Shown here one piece after another: positions 5,594 to 6,451 of a DNA stretch of 6,451 nt. Both the position numbers and the translations under genes were made by a program. The notes under the pieces were generated by a model that was not told where the DNA came from, made no database searches, and saw only the letters and a program-made list of their open reading frames with translations. Position 1 is the first letter of the stretch; each line of letters begins with the position of its first letter. The stretch is from Deltaproteobacteria bacterium (GTDB lineage Bacteria; UBA10199; DSSB01): contig JAIOPF010000295.1 of assembly GCA_021414045.1 (NCBI GenBank), forward strand, positions 1 through 6,451, written 5' to 3'.

Positions 5594-6451
5594 ACGCCTC
5601 TCCTCTTCAGTAGGTCGAGGACGTTGACGCCCCGACGCAGTTGTTCGAGCAATTTCAAACTATCAGGATTGTCCATGTAACGTGGCATGAGCGGAGGCCG
5701 CTTCAGGACTCCGCGCCACTGCAATTCTTGGATGACAGGGACATGAGCTGAGGAGATTTTTCCCACGAATAAGGTGTTCAAATCGCCGCCTTCCCGAAGA
5801 TATTGGAAAATCGAGACCACCCCGCGCAGGTAGACGGCGTCCTTGGTCAGGCCGCCGCCTCGAAAGATTCGCAGGGTGATCGTGAAAGCGCCCTTTTTCT
5901 CGAATCCATATTCCTCGGTGAGCATGCGAAAGGTTTCCATGAAATCCGCCCCATCGATCATCGCCTTGGTCGCCAAGACCCGCCCCGCCAACAACCGGAC
6001 CCGGGGACGACTCAAACCTCCCACCAGGTACTCCGCCAACACCGCCAATCCTTCCTGCAACTCCTCATAGCCCGCCAATCCGGAGTAGAGTTGGCGGAAA
6101 GGCTGGGCTCTTCCGTTGTAATACGTGACGAGGTGAGTCCCGACCTCATGGTTCAACAAGGCCTCGACCCTGGAAACCGGAATCTTGGTATAGGTTCCAA
6201 CCAGCAAATTTCCTCTCGAGACCATCAGGCCCGAGGCGATGTCCTCGCGGACCTCGACCCGAGCGGCGAATCGCGGGTACCTCTTTCGGTAATAGGCGAT
6301 CTCCTCGCGGGCCCGCTCCGAAAAACCCGCCGCGTCAAGATTCCAACCGGGATTCTCCTCACGGCTGCGCGGCGAGAATACTTTCAGGATGGTTTGCGCC
6401 ATGCCGAGCAGCGTCGGGGACACTCCTCCGAAAAGCTGAAGACTACCGTAC
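5590..6451 (-). CDS. QEGLA-motif DUF1704 protein, probable MATCAP-family zinc metallopeptidase, 5' end outside window
   Basis: The frame is open to the right edge, so about 287 residues of a longer protein are seen, starting YGSLQLFGGVSPTLLGMAQ. It carries NHEVGTH (HExxxH at 6133-6150) and, 31 residues on, ELQEGLAVLAEYL (QEGLA at 6043-6057), then RIFRGGGLTKDAVYLRG. These define the 'flavohemoglobin expression-modulating QEGLA motif' family (DUF1704). Eukaryotic relatives include MATCAP, a metallopeptidase that removes the C-terminal tyrosine of tubulin. The two histidines and the glutamate of QEGLA would bind zinc, with the glutamate of HExxxH acting as catalytic base. A GTG at 6423 could be called as the start, but the family-like sequence continues upstream of it and its GGAGGA abuts the codon with no spacer, so the true start lies beyond the window. 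The bacterial substrate is unknown. It is translationally coupled to the gshB-like gene downstream. Confidence 0.88.
   Translation of the reverse strand, partial: YGSLQLFGGVSPTLLGMAQTILKVFSPRSREENPGWNLDAAGFSERAREEIAYYRKRYPRFAARVEVREDIASGLMVSRGNLLVGTYTKIPVSRVEALLNHEVGTHLVTYYNGRAQPFRQLYSGLAGYEELQEGLAVLAEYLVGGLSRPRVRLLAGRVLATKAMIDGADFMETFRMLTEEYGFEKKGAFTITLRIFRGGGLTKDAVYLRGVVSIFQYLREGGDLNTLFVGKISSAHVPVIQELQWRGVLKRPPLMPRYMDNPDSLKLLEQLRRGVNVLDLLKRRGV

Noticed and set aside
5006..5680. A 224-codon plus-strand open frame opposite the gshB-like gene
   Set aside because: The opposite strand encodes an unmistakable ATP-grasp enzyme; this frame shows no domain, and it is best explained by codon bias on the coding strand.

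Overview
The window is a compact, GC-rich (about 60% by eye) stretch of bacterial chromosome that is almost entirely coding. Seven genes are supported, two of them cut by the window edges. There are no RNA genes, insertion sequences, phage genes or CRISPR repeats. The gene set (photolyase, YbjT-type SDR, TerC, GshB-type ATP-grasp enzyme, QEGLA-motif metallopeptidase, PA0069-type radical SAM protein) and the purine-rich Shine-Dalgarno sites point to a Gram-negative bacterium, possibly a proteobacterial or deltaproteobacterial-like lineage. The sequence alone does not fix the taxon.

Left part, minus strand (2067 down to 1): a three-gene run reading low-affinity iron permease family protein, then DNA photolyase, then the start of a PA0069-family (SplB-like) radical SAM protein that runs off the left edge. 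Both junctions are 4-base ATGA overlaps, so the run is very probably one translationally coupled operon. It joins a light-driven DNA repair enzyme to a member of the wider family that contains spore photoproduct lyase.

Middle: a 59-base divergent spacer (2068-2126) holds a strong Shine-Dalgarno site for each side and, between them, a perfect ATAGAC-N8-GTCTAT inverted repeat that may be an operator. The plus-strand gene (2127-3569) is a YbjT-like protein with an N-terminal NAD(P)-binding domain and a C-terminal DUF2867 domain. It ends tail to tail with terC, the two stop codons overlapping by 4 bases, so no separate terminator fits between them.

Right part, minus strand (6451 down to 3566): a QEGLA-motif DUF1704 metallopeptidase (5' end outside the window), a GshB-like ATP-grasp ligase coupled to it by another ATGA overlap, and, after a 63-base gap, a TerC-family membrane protein with its own strong ribosome binding site.

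The theme is stress defence: light and UV repair, thiol or peptide metabolism, and metal handling. The most intriguing unit is the ATP-grasp ligase coupled to a MATCAP-family peptidase. It resembles, at the level of protein families only, the ligase/peptidase pair that adds and removes C-terminal tyrosine on eukaryotic tubulin. No wholly unknown system is evident; most genes belong to recognisable families, several of them without an established function.
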